Notes: generated by a model not told the origin, from the sequence alone. Positions 43,987 to 54,377 are shown, counted from the first letter of the stretch. The stretch is 64,000 nt of DNA from Amaricoccus macauensis (GCF_014201905.1 NZ_JACHFM010000002.1:434001-498000); one strand, 5' to 3'. Numbers and translations: made by a program.

Positions 43987-46107
43987 CTACATGTTGGCGC
44001 GCGCCTGAGCGCGTGCCATGGGCGGGGGCGCGAGTCCCGCGAGGGTCGGGGGCGAGGCGAGCACCGCGTAGGTCTCGCGCGGATCGAGGGCATCGAGCCC
44101 GAGCCCGTCGGCGATCTTGAGAAGCGCGCTGGCAAGCGCCGCGTCCGGCTCGCCCGGCCGGCGGGCGGTCGGCGGATCGGTCCAGGCGAAATGCCGGTCG
44201 AGGGCCGCAGGGTCGGAGAGGAGCTCGCTGAGCCCGGCCGGCACCCGGGCGCGGTCGCGCAGCGTCTCCGCCTCGGCGACGGCTTCTGCCACCAGTGCCG
44301 GCGGATTGCGCTCCTCCGGCGTGGTGAGCAGGCCCATCCGGCGCAAGGCGCGCCCCATCCGGGCGCTCCCCATGAAGGCCGAGAGCGGAATCGCCAGCAC
44401 GAGCCCGAGGAGTGCCGGGCTCATCCACGCGAGCAGACGCCACGAGATCGCGCCGGCGGCGACCGCGAGAATGACACCGGCGAGGATGTGCCGCCGGTGA
44501 AAGCGCCAGAGCACCGACCACGGAACCCGGTCGGCGTCCCGCGCCTGGCTCGGCCAGCCGCTGTCGGCACCGGTGATGATCTGGGCGATCGAGGTTGTCT
44601 GCACCAGCATCATGATGGGCGCAACCAGCGCGGTCAGCAGAACCTCGACGATGAGCCCGAAGACCGAACTGATGCGCAGGCCGCGCGAGCCGCGTTCGCG
44701 CAGGAACGAGGCGGTGCCGAAGAGCTTCGGCGCGTAGAGCACCAGCATGCAGAGCCCGAACAGCGCCATGGCGCGTTCGGGGTCGATGCGCGGCCAGTCG
44801 GGAAAGAGCGACCACTGGTCGAGGAAGTAGTCCGGCGGCACCAGATAGGCGTGCAGCGCCAGCGACATGCCGGCGAGCAGGAACAGCAGCCAGAGCGGCG
44901 ACGAGAGGTAGGACATCACCCCCATCGCGAGGTGGATCCGGCTCAGGGGATGAAAGCCGGGCGTGCCGATCAGCCGCGTGTGCTGGAGGTTTCCCTGACA
45001 CCATCGCCGGTCGCGCTGCGCGAGTTCGAGCAGGTTCGGCGGCGCGGCCTCGTAGCTGCCCCCGAGGTCGTCGGCCATGCGCACCGCCCAGCCGCCGCGA
45101 CGCACCAGCGCCGCCTCGACGAAATCGTGGCTGAGGATCAGGCCGCCGAACGGCGGCTTGCCCGACAGTTGCGGCAGCCCGGCGCACTCGGCGAAGGCCT
45201 TGGTGCGGATGATACAGTTATGGCCCCAGTAGTTGCCGGCGTTGCCGAACCAGGCGCGCAGGCCACGGGTCAGGACCCCGCCGTAGACCCGGCTCGCGAA
45301 CTGCTGCACCCGCGCGGTCGGCGTCTCGCCGCCAATGAGATTGGGGGAGGTCTGCAACATCCCGAGCTCGTCATCCGCCTCCATGCGGCGGGCGAGTTCG
45401 ATGATGCAGTCAGCCTCCATCAGGCTGTCCGCGTCGAGCACCAGCATGTGCGGATAGGCGTCGCCCCAGCGCTCGACCCAGTCCTCGATGTTGCCGGCCT
45501 TGCGGCGCAGATTGCGGCCCCGGTGGCGGTAGAACACCCGGTGACCGATCTCCGGGTCCTCCCGGGCCGCGGCAACCATGGCTTCCTCGGCGAGCCAGTA
45601 TTTCGACTGATTCGTGTCGCTCAGCAGAAAGAGGTCGAAAACGTCGCCCGCGCCCTTGCGATGGATCGCCCGCATCATCGCCATGGCGGCGCCGAAGATC
45701 CGGGCCGGATCCTCGTTGTAGGTCGGCATCAGCAGCGCGGTCCGCCTGGTCGGCGGCGGGCCGTCGGCCACCTCGCGATGTCCTGCACCGAGGAGAAATC
45801 CCATCAGCGGCGAGACGCTGCCAAGACCGATCCAGGCGATGTTGATCACGAAGAGCACGAGCATCACCCGCTCGACCCCGGTCAGTTCGCCGACCTGCAG
45901 CACCAGATACATCTGGTGGGTCAGAAAGATCGTGCCGAGAATGGTGATGAGCGCGAGCGCCGCCCGTGCCAGACGCACCCGCGGCTCGCCTTTCAGCCGG
46001 TGACGCTGGCGCTTGTCATAGGATCTGAGCGACTGGGTCGGCATTGCCATCGGCTCCTGCCGCGGCAGGGGCGCGTCCGGGCCGGCGGCAAGGGTCACGT
46101 GCTCCAT
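43987..46107 (-). CDS. mdoH: Periplasmic glucan glucosyltransferase MdoH/OpgH
   Basis: A 706-residue inner-membrane GT2 enzyme that polymerises the beta-1,2-glucan backbone of osmoregulated periplasmic glucans from UDP-glucose. It shows ALLMPTYNEDPARI, the DADSLMEAD metal motif, and RDRRWCQGNLQH; several helices flank the catalytic domain (about 45-90 and 400-560). ATG 46107 is preferred; TTG 46119 would add four residues. Either start overlaps the mdoG stop region, so the two are co-translated. Confidence 0.95.
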   Translation of the reverse strand: MEHVTLAAGPDAPLPRQEPMAMPTQSLRSYDKRQRHRLKGEPRVRLARAALALITILGTIFLTHQMYLVLQVGELTGVERVMLVLFVINIAWIGLGSVSPLMGFLLGAGHREVADGPPPTRRTALLMPTYNEDPARIFGAAMAMMRAIHRKGAGDVFDLFLLSDTNQSKYWLAEEAMVAAAREDPEIGHRVFYRHRGRNLRRKAGNIEDWVERWGDAYPHMLVLDADSLMEADCIIELARRMEADDELGMLQTSPNLIGGETPTARVQQFASRVYGGVLTRGLRAWFGNAGNYWGHNCIIRTKAFAECAGLPQLSGKPPFGGLILSHDFVEAALVRRGGWAVRMADDLGGSYEAAPPNLLELAQRDRRWCQGNLQHTRLIGTPGFHPLSRIHLAMGVMSYLSSPLWLLFLLAGMSLALHAYLVPPDYFLDQWSLFPDWPRIDPERAMALFGLCMLVLYAPKLFGTASFLRERGSRGLRISSVFGLIVEVLLTALVAPIMMLVQTTSIAQIITGADSGWPSQARDADRVPWSVLWRFHRRHILAGVILAVAAGAISWRLLAWMSPALLGLVLAIPLSAFMGSARMGRALRRMGLLTTPEERNPPALVAEAVAEAETLRDRARVPAGLSELLSDPAALDRHFAWTDPPTARRPGEPDAALASALLKIADGLGLDALDPRETYAVLASPPTLAGLAPPPMARAQARANM

Positions 46108-47591
46108 CGATACACCCAAGTCTCGGCAATCCGCCGCTCGCCGGAGCGAAGCTCGACGCGCATCTCGACCACATCGGAATTGCCGGGATCAAGATCGAAC
46201 TGCAGGCGCAGCCCGTTCACCTCGGGGTTCTCGGAAACGACCGCGTCATGGATGCTGCCGGGGTTCGCCTGTGCGACGAGCTGCACCGCGGAGGCACGCA
46301 CCGGCGTCTGCTGGCCCTCTCCGGCGAAATCGACGACGAATCGCCGACGCCCGTTCGGGCCGGCGCCTGAGAGCGTGCCGGAAATCTTGAGAAGCCCTTG
46401 CAGGTCAGGAACATCCCATCCCCACGTGAGGCGATAGGTGAGGGATATCTCGGAACCCGCTGCGATCGGCTGTACCGGGCGCCAGTAGGCGACGATGTTG
46501 TCGTGGATCTCGTCACCCGACGGGATCTCGATCAGGACCACATGGCCGCGGCCCCAGTCACCGATCGGCTCAATCCAGAGGCTCGGCAGATTCTGGAACT
46601 GATTTGTCAGATCCTGATACTGGTCAAAGCGGCGCTCGCGCTGAATGAGGCCGAAGCCACGCGGCCCGGAGTCGGAGAACGCGCTGATCTGGAGCAGCCG
46701 AGGCGAGTGCAGCGGCCGCCATAGCCGCTCGTCGGAGCCGTTCCACATCGCCAGACCGTCGGAATCATGGACGCCGAGGCGGAAATCGTCGTGCTCGCCG
46801 TGATCCTTGGCATCAAAGAGGAACATCGAGGTGAGGGGCGCGAGCCCGAGGTGCTCGATGTCGGCACGCGCGAAGATCGTCGCCTCCACGTCGAAGCTCG
46901 TCGGGTCCCCCGGTCGCATGGTGAAACGGTAGGCGCCCGAGGCGCTCGGACCGTCGAGGAGCGAATGGACGACCATCCGGTCCTCGCCCGGCTCCTCGAT
47001 CCAGTGGGCGCGGAAGAACGGAAATTCCTCGCCCTTCGCCTCCCCGGTGCCGATCGCGAGGCCGCGGGCGCTGAGGCCGAAGGCCTGGTTCTTCGACACC
47101 GCGCGGAAATAGCTCGCGCCGGCGAAGATGGTGAACGGCGCGAGCTGGTCGGGCTGGTTCAGCGCCTTCAGCCCGCGGAACCCGGCAAAACGCAGGGCCG
47201 TCGGGTCGGCTGGCGGCGGAACCGGGCCGAAATCGTAGAAGTCCGGCGAGTAGGCGATCTGCTGTGCCACGCCGCCGGTGACCATCGAGATCTCGACCGG
47301 CACCGTGTAGATGAAGCCGGTATGCAGCAGCTCGACCGCGAAGCCGGTGGGCGGATCAACGAAGAATCGCTTCTCCGGCCGGAACTGGATCGAGGCGTAG
47401 TCCGCTGCCGAAAGCGAGGCGAACGGCTCGGGAACCACCGGCGTCGGCGCCGCGAACGGCTTCGAAGCAAGATCGCGTGCCAGATCAAGCACGACCGACC
47501 GCGAGAACGTCGGCTCCTGTGCCAGAGATGCACCCGCCCGGGTCGCCAGCGCTATGGCCGCGGCTCCCGCGAGAAAATCTCGCCGCTGCAT
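46095..47591 (-). CDS. mdoG: Periplasmic glucan biosynthesis protein MdoG/OpgG
   Basis: A 498-residue periplasmic protein. The N-terminus MQRRDFLAGAAAIAL is a twin-arginine signal ending near ASLAQE. Family segments include ASIQFRPEKRFF, VELLHTGFIYTVPVE, FRAHWIEEP, FDAKDHGEHDDFR and RLTWGWDVPD. MdoG shapes or branches the glucan delivered by MdoH. ATG 47591 is preferred because it starts at the Tat motif. The 297-bp upstream region carries a perfect TATAAT on the minus strand. Confidence 0.95.
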   Translation of the reverse strand: MQRRDFLAGAAAIALATRAGASLAQEPTFSRSVVLDLARDLASKPFAAPTPVVPEPFASLSAADYASIQFRPEKRFFVDPPTGFAVELLHTGFIYTVPVEISMVTGGVAQQIAYSPDFYDFGPVPPPADPTALRFAGFRGLKALNQPDQLAPFTIFAGASYFRAVSKNQAFGLSARGLAIGTGEAKGEEFPFFRAHWIEEPGEDRMVVHSLLDGPSASGAYRFTMRPGDPTSFDVEATIFARADIEHLGLAPLTSMFLFDAKDHGEHDDFRLGVHDSDGLAMWNGSDERLWRPLHSPRLLQISAFSDSGPRGFGLIQRERRFDQYQDLTNQFQNLPSLWIEPIGDWGRGHVVLIEIPSGDEIHDNIVAYWRPVQPIAAGSEISLTYRLTWGWDVPDLQGLLKISGTLSGAGPNGRRRFVVDFAGEGQQTPVRASAVQLVAQANPGSIHDAVVSENPEVNGLRLQFDLDPGNSDVVEMRVELRSGERRIAETWVYRWST

Positions 47592-47888
47592 CAGGGGACC
47601 TCCACTCGTAAACGGCTCCCGTGAGCCCCCGAGGCCGCGAAAGCAAACCGAATCTTTCACCACGCCCCCTCCGCGTCGTGTCGATAACATTATAACCCGG
47701 CCGGAGCCGCAAGGGATGCGTCTTCGCTTCCGCGAGTTGGCGCAGTCCCCCGGCGAAGAATCGGACACACTGGCCATGGATCACTCGCGTCGCCCTCATT
47801 AAGGATCTTTCACGCGAGGTAAATCTGGCGCAAGTGCGCCGCGGTTATCTTGCCCGGGACGGCAAGCACTGTGCGAGAGGAGCTCCCC
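47592..47888. promoter_or_regulatory. Divergent control region between mdoG and mprF
   Basis: No gene is seen. On the minus strand a perfect TATAAT lies at 47689-47694, 98 bp before the mdoG ATG, without a clear -35. Toward mprF there is a dyad GGCGCA-AG-TGCGCC (47828-47841) and a hairpin CTTGCC/GGCAAG around CGGGAC (47850-47867), the latter 9 bp before the GAGAGGAG ribosome-binding site. These could be operator and leader structures for envelope genes on both sides. Confidence 0.5.
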
Positions 47889-50504
47889 ATGCCTTCTGCG
47901 CCCGATCGTGATGGCGAGGGAGTTGCCACGGGCACCGCGGGAGCGTTTCATCGGCTGACCGCCTGGGCGCAGAGCCACCAATCCGCGATATGGGCGACCT
48001 TCTCGCTCCTCATGGTCGGTCTTGCGCTCTTTGCGCTGGTACGGCTGGCGTCGGAGACGAGTTATTCCGCGGTGATCGCTGCCATCGTCGGGACTCCGCC
48101 CCATCGTCTCGTGGCAGCCGTCCTGCTGACCGCCACGAGCTTCCTGTTTCTGACGCTCTATGACTACCACGCCTTCGAGGCGCTGGGACGCCGTCAGCCC
48201 TGGAATCGAATTGCTCCGGGTGCGGTTGCTGCCTATGCGGTGGCGCAGACTGCGGGCTTTGGCCCGCTCAGCGGTGGCGCGATCCGCATGCGCTACTACG
48301 CGCCTTTGGGCTTCAGCACGGTCGAGATTGCCCGCGTGGTGGTTTTTGTCACCGCGGCGTTCGGAATCGGCGTGGCGCTCACGGGGGCGGTCGGCGCGTT
48401 CTGGGCCGGGTCCGCGCTCGCGGCGGTCACGCGCGTTCCGGTCGGGATGGTTCACCTCATCGCCGCGGCGACACTGGCGGGTGGGGCTGCCCTCGTCGCC
48501 CTGGCCGGTCGTCGCATCGTGCTGCCGTTCTGCGGCGGCCGCGCGGTCGAGTTGCCGTCTCGCTCGCTGGTCCTGCGCCAGTTCCTTGTGACCGCGCTCG
48601 AAACCGCGTCGGCGGCTGGCACGCTCTGGGTGTTGATGCCGGCGGGGACGATCAGCTATTCCGCCTTCCTGCCGGTCTACACGGTCGCGCTCGTGCTTGG
48701 CATCCTCAGCCATGTCCCGGCGGGTCTCGGGGTCTTCGAGGCCGTGCTGCTTGCGGCGCTGGGTGGCGTCGCGCCACCGGCGGAGCTTCTCGCGGCGTTT
48801 GCCCTCTACCGGCTGATCTACCAGGTTCTGCCGCTGGCCTTCTCCAGCATCGGCCTCGCGCTCGTCGAGGCGCGTCGGCTGACGGCGCAAGGGCCGGCGG
48901 CGGCGGCGCTGCGGGCCGTGGGCGGGCTCGTGCCACAGGTACTCGCCGCTTTCTCGCTGGTGCTCGGCGCCATGCTGGTCTTTTCCGCGGTGACGCCGGC
49001 GCGGGGCATCGACCTTGAATGGCTCGCAAGCTTTCTGCCGCTGAGCGTGATCGAGAGTGCGCATCTCATCGCGTCGATCCTCGGCGCGGTGCTGATGATC
49101 GCCGCCCGCGGTCTGGCGTTCCGGCTCGACGGCGCGTGGTGGGCGGCCCTGGCGGCGGCCCTCGGGGCGCTCGTTCTGTCGCTCGTGAAGGCGGTGGCGA
49201 TCTACGAGGCGGCGATTCTCGCGGTCTTCGCCATTGCGCTTCTCCTGTCGCGGCGCGAGTTCGACCGGAAGGCGCGGCTGGTCGCGCAGTCCCTGTCGCC
49301 GCCGTGGATCGCGGCGGTCGGCGTGGTGATGGTGGCCGCGTGGGTGATCCTGCACTTCGTCTTTCGCCACGCGGAGGTCGGGACGGAGAGCTTCCTGCGG
49401 TTCGAGGTCTCGGCGCAGGCCCCGCGCGGCATCCGGGCGTTTTTCGGCGCGGCGCTCCTCGCCGGGCTGGTGGCTGTCTGGTCACTGCTGCGCCCGGTGC
49501 GCGACGACGACCTTGCGGCGACGACGGAGGAGATCGCCCGCGCGGTGGCCATCGTCGAGGCGCAGCCGGTCGCGTCGGCGAACCTGGTGCGCATGGGCGA
49601 CAAGCGGCTGCTCTTCTCCGAGGATGGTCGCGGCTTCATCATGTACGGCCGGCAGGGGCGCAGCTGGATCGCGCTCTTCGATCCGGTCGGGCCGCCCGAT
49701 GTGTGGCCGGAACTGATCTGGCGATTCGTCGAACTGGCCCGGAAAGGGGGCGCCCGGGCGGTGTTCTACGAGACGTCCCCCGCCCAGCTCGCGCTCTACG
49801 CCGACGCGGGGCTGCGCTTCTACAAGCTGGGCGAGCAGGCGCGGGTCGATCTCGAGACCTTCAGCCTTTCCGGCGGCAAGAAGTCCGGCTGGCGGAACAC
49901 CCTCAGCCGTGGCGCGCGCGAGGGGCTCTCCGTCGAGATCCTGCCGCCCGAACGGGTGCCGGAGGTGGTGAGGCGGCTCCGGAGGATTTCGGACCACTGG
50001 CTCGCCGAGCGCGGGGCGGCGGAGAAGGGCTTCTCGCTCGGCGCCTTCGAGGCGCACTACATCTGCCAGCAGCCGGTGGCCGTCATGCGCTCGGGGGAAG
50101 ACATCGTCGCCTTCGCCACGCTCATGACCACGTCGGTCGGCGAGGAAGTGGCGATCGACCTGATGCGCCATGTGGAGGGCATGCCGAACATCGCCATGGA
50201 GTTCCTGTTCCTGCGGCTCTGCGAGATCCTGAAGGAGCGCGGCGTGCGCTGGTTCGACCTTGGCATGGCGCCGCTCTCGGGCTTCACCGACAGTGAGGCG
50301 GCACCGCTCTGGAACCGGCTCGGCCGGGCGATTTACGAGGAGGGCGTGTCGTCCTACAACTTCAAGGGATTGCGCAGCTTCAAGAACAAACTTCAGCCGG
50401 AGTGGCGGGCGCGCTACCTGGCAGTGGCGGGCGGCGCCGCGCCCGCGCTGGTGCTGATCGACGCCACCCGCCTGATCGGCAAGCGATCGAAGGAAGAGAA
50501 GTGA
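47889..50504 (+). CDS. mprF: MprF-type aminoacyl-phosphatidylglycerol synthase/flippase
   Basis: An 871-residue fused protein. The N-terminal flippase part has about 13-14 helices (residues 25-520), with the GFGPLSGGAIRMRYY and SHVPAGLGVFEAV motifs typical of UPF0104/MprF. The C-terminal DUF2156 GNAT-like synthase has DGRGFIMYGRQGRSWIALFD, EEVAIDLMRH and KGLRSFKNKLQPEW. It transfers lysine (or another amino acid) from charged tRNA to phosphatidylglycerol, lowering surface charge and raising cationic-peptide resistance. ATG 47889 follows GAGAGGAG. The stop overlaps the acvB-like GTG by 4 bp. Confidence 0.95.
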   Translation: MPSAPDRDGEGVATGTAGAFHRLTAWAQSHQSAIWATFSLLMVGLALFALVRLASETSYSAVIAAIVGTPPHRLVAAVLLTATSFLFLTLYDYHAFEALGRRQPWNRIAPGAVAAYAVAQTAGFGPLSGGAIRMRYYAPLGFSTVEIARVVVFVTAAFGIGVALTGAVGAFWAGSALAAVTRVPVGMVHLIAAATLAGGAALVALAGRRIVLPFCGGRAVELPSRSLVLRQFLVTALETASAAGTLWVLMPAGTISYSAFLPVYTVALVLGILSHVPAGLGVFEAVLLAALGGVAPPAELLAAFALYRLIYQVLPLAFSSIGLALVEARRLTAQGPAAAALRAVGGLVPQVLAAFSLVLGAMLVFSAVTPARGIDLEWLASFLPLSVIESAHLIASILGAVLMIAARGLAFRLDGAWWAALAAALGALVLSLVKAVAIYEAAILAVFAIALLLSRREFDRKARLVAQSLSPPWIAAVGVVMVAAWVILHFVFRHAEVGTESFLRFEVSAQAPRGIRAFFGAALLAGLVAVWSLLRPVRDDDLAATTEEIARAVAIVEAQPVASANLVRMGDKRLLFSEDGRGFIMYGRQGRSWIALFDPVGPPDVWPELIWRFVELARKGGARAVFYETSPAQLALYADAGLRFYKLGEQARVDLETFSLSGGKKSGWRNTLSRGAREGLSVEILPPERVPEVVRRLRRISDHWLAERGAAEKGFSLGAFEAHYICQQPVAVMRSGEDIVAFATLMTTSVGEEVAIDLMRHVEGMPNIAMEFLFLRLCEILKERGVRWFDLGMAPLSGFTDSEAAPLWNRLGRAIYEEGVSSYNFKGLRSFKNKLQPEWRARYLAVAGGAAPALVLIDATRLIGKRSKEEK

Positions 50505-51889
50505 CCCGCCGCACCCCCGCCTTGCGCGCCGCAATCTGGGCAGGGGTCGCCTGTCTGGCCTCGCCGGCGGTGGCCGACGACCGGCCCACATTCGACACCG
50601 GCCAAATCCCCGATCCGGAAATTCTGCTGCCCGATGGCCCGGCGCAGGGTTCGGTCATGCTCTTTTCCTCCGAGAACGGGTGGAACTCCGAGGATCACGC
50701 CCGCGCGGTCCGGTTGCGCGCCGAGGGCGCGGCGGTGGTCGGGATCGACCTGCCGCGCTACCTCGCGGCGCTCGATGGCGAAGGCAAGGACTGCGTCTAT
50801 CTGGTGGCCGATTTCGAGAGCCTCGGGCATCAGCTCGAGCGGGCGACCGGGGCGACCACCTTCCATGCGCCGATCGTCGCGGGGACGGGGCAGGGCGGGG
50901 CGCTTGCCATCAGCATCCTCGCCCAGACGCCGGCCGACACGCTCGGGGCGGCGATCGCGGCCGATCCCGCCGACGGGGTGCCGCTCACCACGCCGTTCTG
51001 CACGAAGCAACCGCGGACCGAAGGCAGCGCCGGCTGGGTCTACGCTCTGCCCGCGGGCGCCCAGCCGGCGCCCCTTACCGTGGTCCTGAGCGCGAGCGCC
51101 ACGGCCGAGAATGCCCGTCGGTTGGGCGACCTTGCAGGGGCGGGCGTCGACTTCCGGACAGACGCGGCCGATGGCTCGCTCTCACCCGTCTTCAGCGACG
51201 CGGTCGCCGCGGCGGTGGCGCGAGCCGCGGGCACGGGGGATGCTGCGGCAGTGGTCGAACTCGCCACCACCCCGACGCTCGGCGTGATGGCGATCGTCCT
51301 CTCCGGTGACGGTGGCTGGCGCGATCTCGACAAGCAGATCGCCGGCATCCTCCAGTCCGAGGGTGTGCCCACCGTCGGGCTCGACACCCTGCGTTGGTTC
51401 TGGTCCGCGCGCACGCCGCAGGAGACCGGGGCCGAACTTGCCCGGTTGATCGATCTCTACACCGACAGGTGGAAGGTGCCGAAGGTGATCCTCGTCGGCT
51501 ACTCCTTCGGGGCCGACGTGCTGCCGGACGCCTATCTCACGATCCCGCCCGAGGCGCGGGCAAAGGTCGCGCAGGTTTCCCTCCTCGGGCTCGCCACCAT
51601 GGCCGACTGGCAGATCACCGTCTCGGGCTGGCTCGGCAAGGCCTCCTCCACGGCCAGGCCGACCGGCCCGGCCCTGGCGAAGCTGCCGCCCGCCATCGTC
51701 CAGTGCGTCCACGGAGACGGCGAGACCGACAGCGCCTGTCCGTCGCTGGAGGGCACCGGCGTCGAGATCGTCACGACGAAGGGCGGACACCACTTCGACG
51801 GCAACTATCAGGCGCTGGCAGAGAAGATCATCGACGGCTTCGAGCGGCGCCAGGGGGCCACGCCCGCGCCACCCGCCGCCAGCCCATAG
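50501..51889 (+). CDS. acvB: AcvB/VirJ-family periplasmic aminoacyl-PG hydrolase
   Basis: A 462-residue exported protein with a signal peptide ([19 protein letters not shown]). Two alpha/beta-hydrolase-like halves are seen. The C-terminal VirJ domain has [16 protein letters not shown] and the nucleophile motif [12 protein letters not shown], with a late His in [11 protein letters not shown]. The N-terminal half has a degenerate [10 protein letters not shown]. In Agrobacterium and Rhizobium, AcvB partners LpiA/MprF and hydrolyses lysyl-phosphatidylglycerol. GTG 50501 overlaps the mprF stop, matching that operon. Confidence 0.9.
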   Translation: MTRRTPALRAAIWAGVACLASPAVADDRPTFDTGQIPDPEILLPDGPAQGSVMLFSSENGWNSEDHARAVRLRAEGAAVVGIDLPRYLAALDGEGKDCVYLVADFESLGHQLERATGATTFHAPIVAGTGQGGALAISILAQTPADTLGAAIAADPADGVPLTTPFCTKQPRTEGSAGWVYALPAGAQPAPLTVVLSASATAENARRLGDLAGAGVDFRTDAADGSLSPVFSDAVAAAVARAAGTGDAAAVVELATTPTLGVMAIVLSGDGGWRDLDKQIAGILQSEGVPTVGLDTLRWFWSARTPQETGAELARLIDLYTDRWKVPKVILVGYSFGADVLPDAYLTIPPEARAKVAQVSLLGLATMADWQITVSGWLGKASSTARPTGPALAKLPPAIVQCVHGDGETDSACPSLEGTGVEIVTTKGGHHFDGNYQALAEKIIDGFERRQGATPAPPAASP

Positions 51890-51971
51890 CGGTGCGCAGC
51901 CATCCGCCCGGGCTTGCGCGTCCGGCGGCGGTCGGCCAAGAGTGCCAACGTGCCGGAGCCGGAGCGAGAGA

Positions 51972-52913
51972 ATGCCCCTGAACGTCGCCGTCCAGATGGA
52001 CCCAGTCGAGCGGATCAACATTTCCGCCGATTCCACCTTCCGAATCATGGAGGAGGCGCAGGCGCGGGGCCACAAGCTTTTCTACTACACCCCCGACCGC
52101 CTCGCTCTCGACGAGGGCCGGGTGATTGCCACCGGCTGGCCGATCGAGGTGCGCCGCGAGGTCGGCAACCACTTCACCCTCGGCGAGGAGAAAACGATCG
52201 ATCTCGCCACGCAGGACGTGGTCTGGCTGCGCCAGGACCCGCCCTTCGATATGGGCTATATCACGACGACGCATCTGCTGGAGCAGCTGATGCCCGGAAC
52301 GCTGGTGGTGAACGATCCGTTCTGGGTCAGGAACTACCCCGAGAAGCTGCTCGTCACCACCTTCCCCGATCTGACGCCGCCGACGATGATCGCGCGCGAT
52401 CTCGACACGCTGAAGGCGTTCAAGGCGCGGCACGGCGACATCATCCTGAAGCCGCTCTACGGCAACGGCGGCGCGGGCGTGTTCCGGCTCGACCCGAACG
52501 ACCGCAACTTCACCTCGCTCTGGGAGCTTTTCACCGGCATCAACCGCGAGCCGCTCATCGCCCAGAAGTTCCTGCCCGCGGTCTCGAACGGTGACAAGCG
52601 GGTGATCCTGATCGACGGCGAGCCGGTCGGCGCCATCAACCGCGTCCCGCTCGAGGGCGAAACGCGCTCGAACATGCACGCGGGCGGCACGCCGATGGCG
52701 GTGGGGCTGACCGAGCGTGACCTGGAGATCTGCGCGGCAATTGGTCCGTTGCTGCGCGAGAAGGGCCAGATTTTCGTCGGCATCGACGTGATCGGCGACT
52801 GGCTGACCGAGATCAACCTCACCTCACCCACCGGTCTGCAGGAGCTTGAGCGCTTCGACGGGATCAACGCCACCGGCAAGATCTGGGAGGCGATCGAGCG
52901 TCGGCGCGGCTGA
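51972..52913 (+). CDS. gshB: Glutathione synthetase
   Basis: A 313-residue ATP-grasp enzyme joining gamma-glutamylcysteine and glycine. Signatures are [51 protein letters not shown] (the grasp lid), and [16 protein letters not shown] at the end. ATG 51972 follows GGAGCGAGAG. Glutathione supply fits the neighbouring redox-repair genes msrB and msrA. The stop overlaps the esterase ATG (TGATG). Confidence 0.97.
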   Translation: MPLNVAVQMDPVERINISADSTFRIMEEAQARGHKLFYYTPDRLALDEGRVIATGWPIEVRREVGNHFTLGEEKTIDLATQDVVWLRQDPPFDMGYITTTHLLEQLMPGTLVVNDPFWVRNYPEKLLVTTFPDLTPPTMIARDLDTLKAFKARHGDIILKPLYGNGGAGVFRLDPNDRNFTSLWELFTGINREPLIAQKFLPAVSNGDKRVILIDGEPVGAINRVPLEGETRSNMHAGGTPMAVGLTERDLEICAAIGPLLREKGQIFVGIDVIGDWLTEINLTSPTGLQELERFDGINATGKIWEAIERRRG

Positions 52914-53818
52914 TGTCGCTGCGCCTCATTGCGCTCGACCTCTGGCTCCGGTCGACCATGAAGCGGCGCCTCGCCACGGCCTCGGTGCCGGACGCGCGGG
53001 CGCAGATGGAGCGCGACGCGGCTCTGCTGCCGCGGCCCCCCGGCGCGGTCTGGCGCGAGGCGGCCGTTGCGGGCATCTCGGCGTGGCGTCTCGATCCCGG
53101 CCCCGCTGCCGTCCCGGACGCGGGATTGCTGCTCTGGCTGCACGGCGGCGCCTATTGCCTCGGCTCGCCCGCGACCCATGCCTCAATGGTGGCGACTCTC
53201 GCGCTGGCCGCCGGGACGGGAGCGGTGCTGCCCGACTACCGCCTCGCGCCCGAGGCGCCGTTTCCGGCGGCGATCGAGGATGCCAGTGCCGTCTGGCGTG
53301 CCCTGCGGGCCGAGGGCTGGCCGGCGGAGCGGATCGTCCTCGGCGGCGACAGTGCCGGAGGGGGTCTCGTCTTCGCGCTGTTGCACGAGATCATTGCCTC
53401 CGGTGACCGCCCACCGGCCGGGGTGGTGGCGTTCAGCCCGTGGACCGACCTCACCCTCAGCGGTGCGAGCCTGCGCCGGCTGGCCTGGCGCGATGCGCTG
53501 CTGCCGGCGCGGCGGATCGGCGAGGTCTGCGAGCTGTATCTCGCCGGCGCCGATCCCACCGACCCGCGGGCTTCGCCGATCCGCGGGCACTTCGCCGGCG
53601 CCGGGCCGGTGCTGATCCAGGCGAGCACGGCGGAAATCCTGCTGGACGACGCGCGCGGCATGGCGGAGCGGCTCCGCGCCGATGGGGTCACGGTGGAGCT
53701 CGACCTCTGGCGCGGCTTGCCGCATGTCTGGCAGGGCTTCGTCGGAGTTCTTCCCGAGGCGGAGGCGGCGCTGGCCCGCGCCGCGCATTTCGTGTCCAGC
53801 CGTCTCAACAAGCCGTGA
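52913..53818 (+). CDS. Alpha/beta hydrolase, HSL-type esterase
   Basis: A 301-residue enzyme of the hormone-sensitive-lipase group. The oxyanion HGGAY motif is near 76-80 (LLWLHGGAYCLGS), the nucleophile in GGDSAGGGL near 144-152, and the terminal His is in RGLPHVWQGF. No signal peptide is seen. Coupled to gshB by a TGATG overlap; the substrate is unknown (short acyl esters are usual for the family). Confidence 0.88.
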   Translation: MSLRLIALDLWLRSTMKRRLATASVPDARAQMERDAALLPRPPGAVWREAAVAGISAWRLDPGPAAVPDAGLLLWLHGGAYCLGSPATHASMVATLALAAGTGAVLPDYRLAPEAPFPAAIEDASAVWRALRAEGWPAERIVLGGDSAGGGLVFALLHEIIASGDRPPAGVVAFSPWTDLTLSGASLRRLAWRDALLPARRIGEVCELYLAGADPTDPRASPIRGHFAGAGPVLIQASTAEILLDDARGMAERLRADGVTVELDLWRGLPHVWQGFVGVLPEAEAALARAAHFVSSRLNKP

Positions 53819-53886
53819 GCCTCTCTTCCCGTGGCGCGGCAAAGCGCGCACCCTTGTCGTGCGGGTCGGGCAGACGGAGAGGTGCG

Positions 53887-54366
53887 ATGACCAGACGATT
53901 TCTGCTGAAGTGCGCCGTTGCCGGCGCGGCGCTGCTCACGGTGGCGCCCCGCGGCACTCGCGCCGCGACGGGTTTCGAGATCACGCGCACCGATGCGGAG
54001 TGGCGGGCGATGCTGTCACCCGAGGCCTACGCCGTGCTGCGCGAGGAGGGGACGGAACAGCCGTTCACCAGCGCGTTGCTGGAGGAGCACCGCGCGGGCG
54101 TCTTCACCTGCGCCGGATGCGCCCTCGATCTCTTCTCGTCGGAGACCAAGTTCGAAAGTGGCACCGGCTGGCCAAGCTTCTGGCAACCGCTGGAGGCGGC
54201 GATCGGCACCACGGAGGACCGGACCTTCGGGATGGTGCGGACCGAGGTGCACTGCCGCCGCTGCGGCGGCCACCTCGGCCACGTGTTCGACGACGGACCG
54301 AAGCCGACCGGATTGCGCTACTGCATGAACGGCGTCGCGCTCGGCTTCCGACCGGCCGCGGCATGA
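53887..54366 (+). CDS. msrB: Exported peptide-methionine (R)-S-oxide reductase MsrB
   Basis: A 159-residue enzyme reducing methionine-R-sulfoxide. MTRRFLLKCAVAG is an almost ideal twin-arginine signal, so the folded protein is probably exported to the periplasm. Zinc cysteines are in TCAGC and CRRCGGH; the catalytic Cys is in RYCMNG near the end; FESGTGWPSF and HLGHVFDDGP are canonical. The second resolving Cys is not evident. ATG 53887 is set by the signal. The next gene is msrA, overlapping or adjacent, giving a full R/S repair pair. Confidence 0.95.
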   Translation: MTRRFLLKCAVAGAALLTVAPRGTRAATGFEITRTDAEWRAMLSPEAYAVLREEGTEQPFTSALLEEHRAGVFTCAGCALDLFSSETKFESGTGWPSFWQPLEAAIGTTEDRTFGMVRTEVHCRRCGGHLGHVFDDGPKPTGLRYCMNGVALGFRPAAA

Positions 54367-54377
54367 GGAGATCGGCG

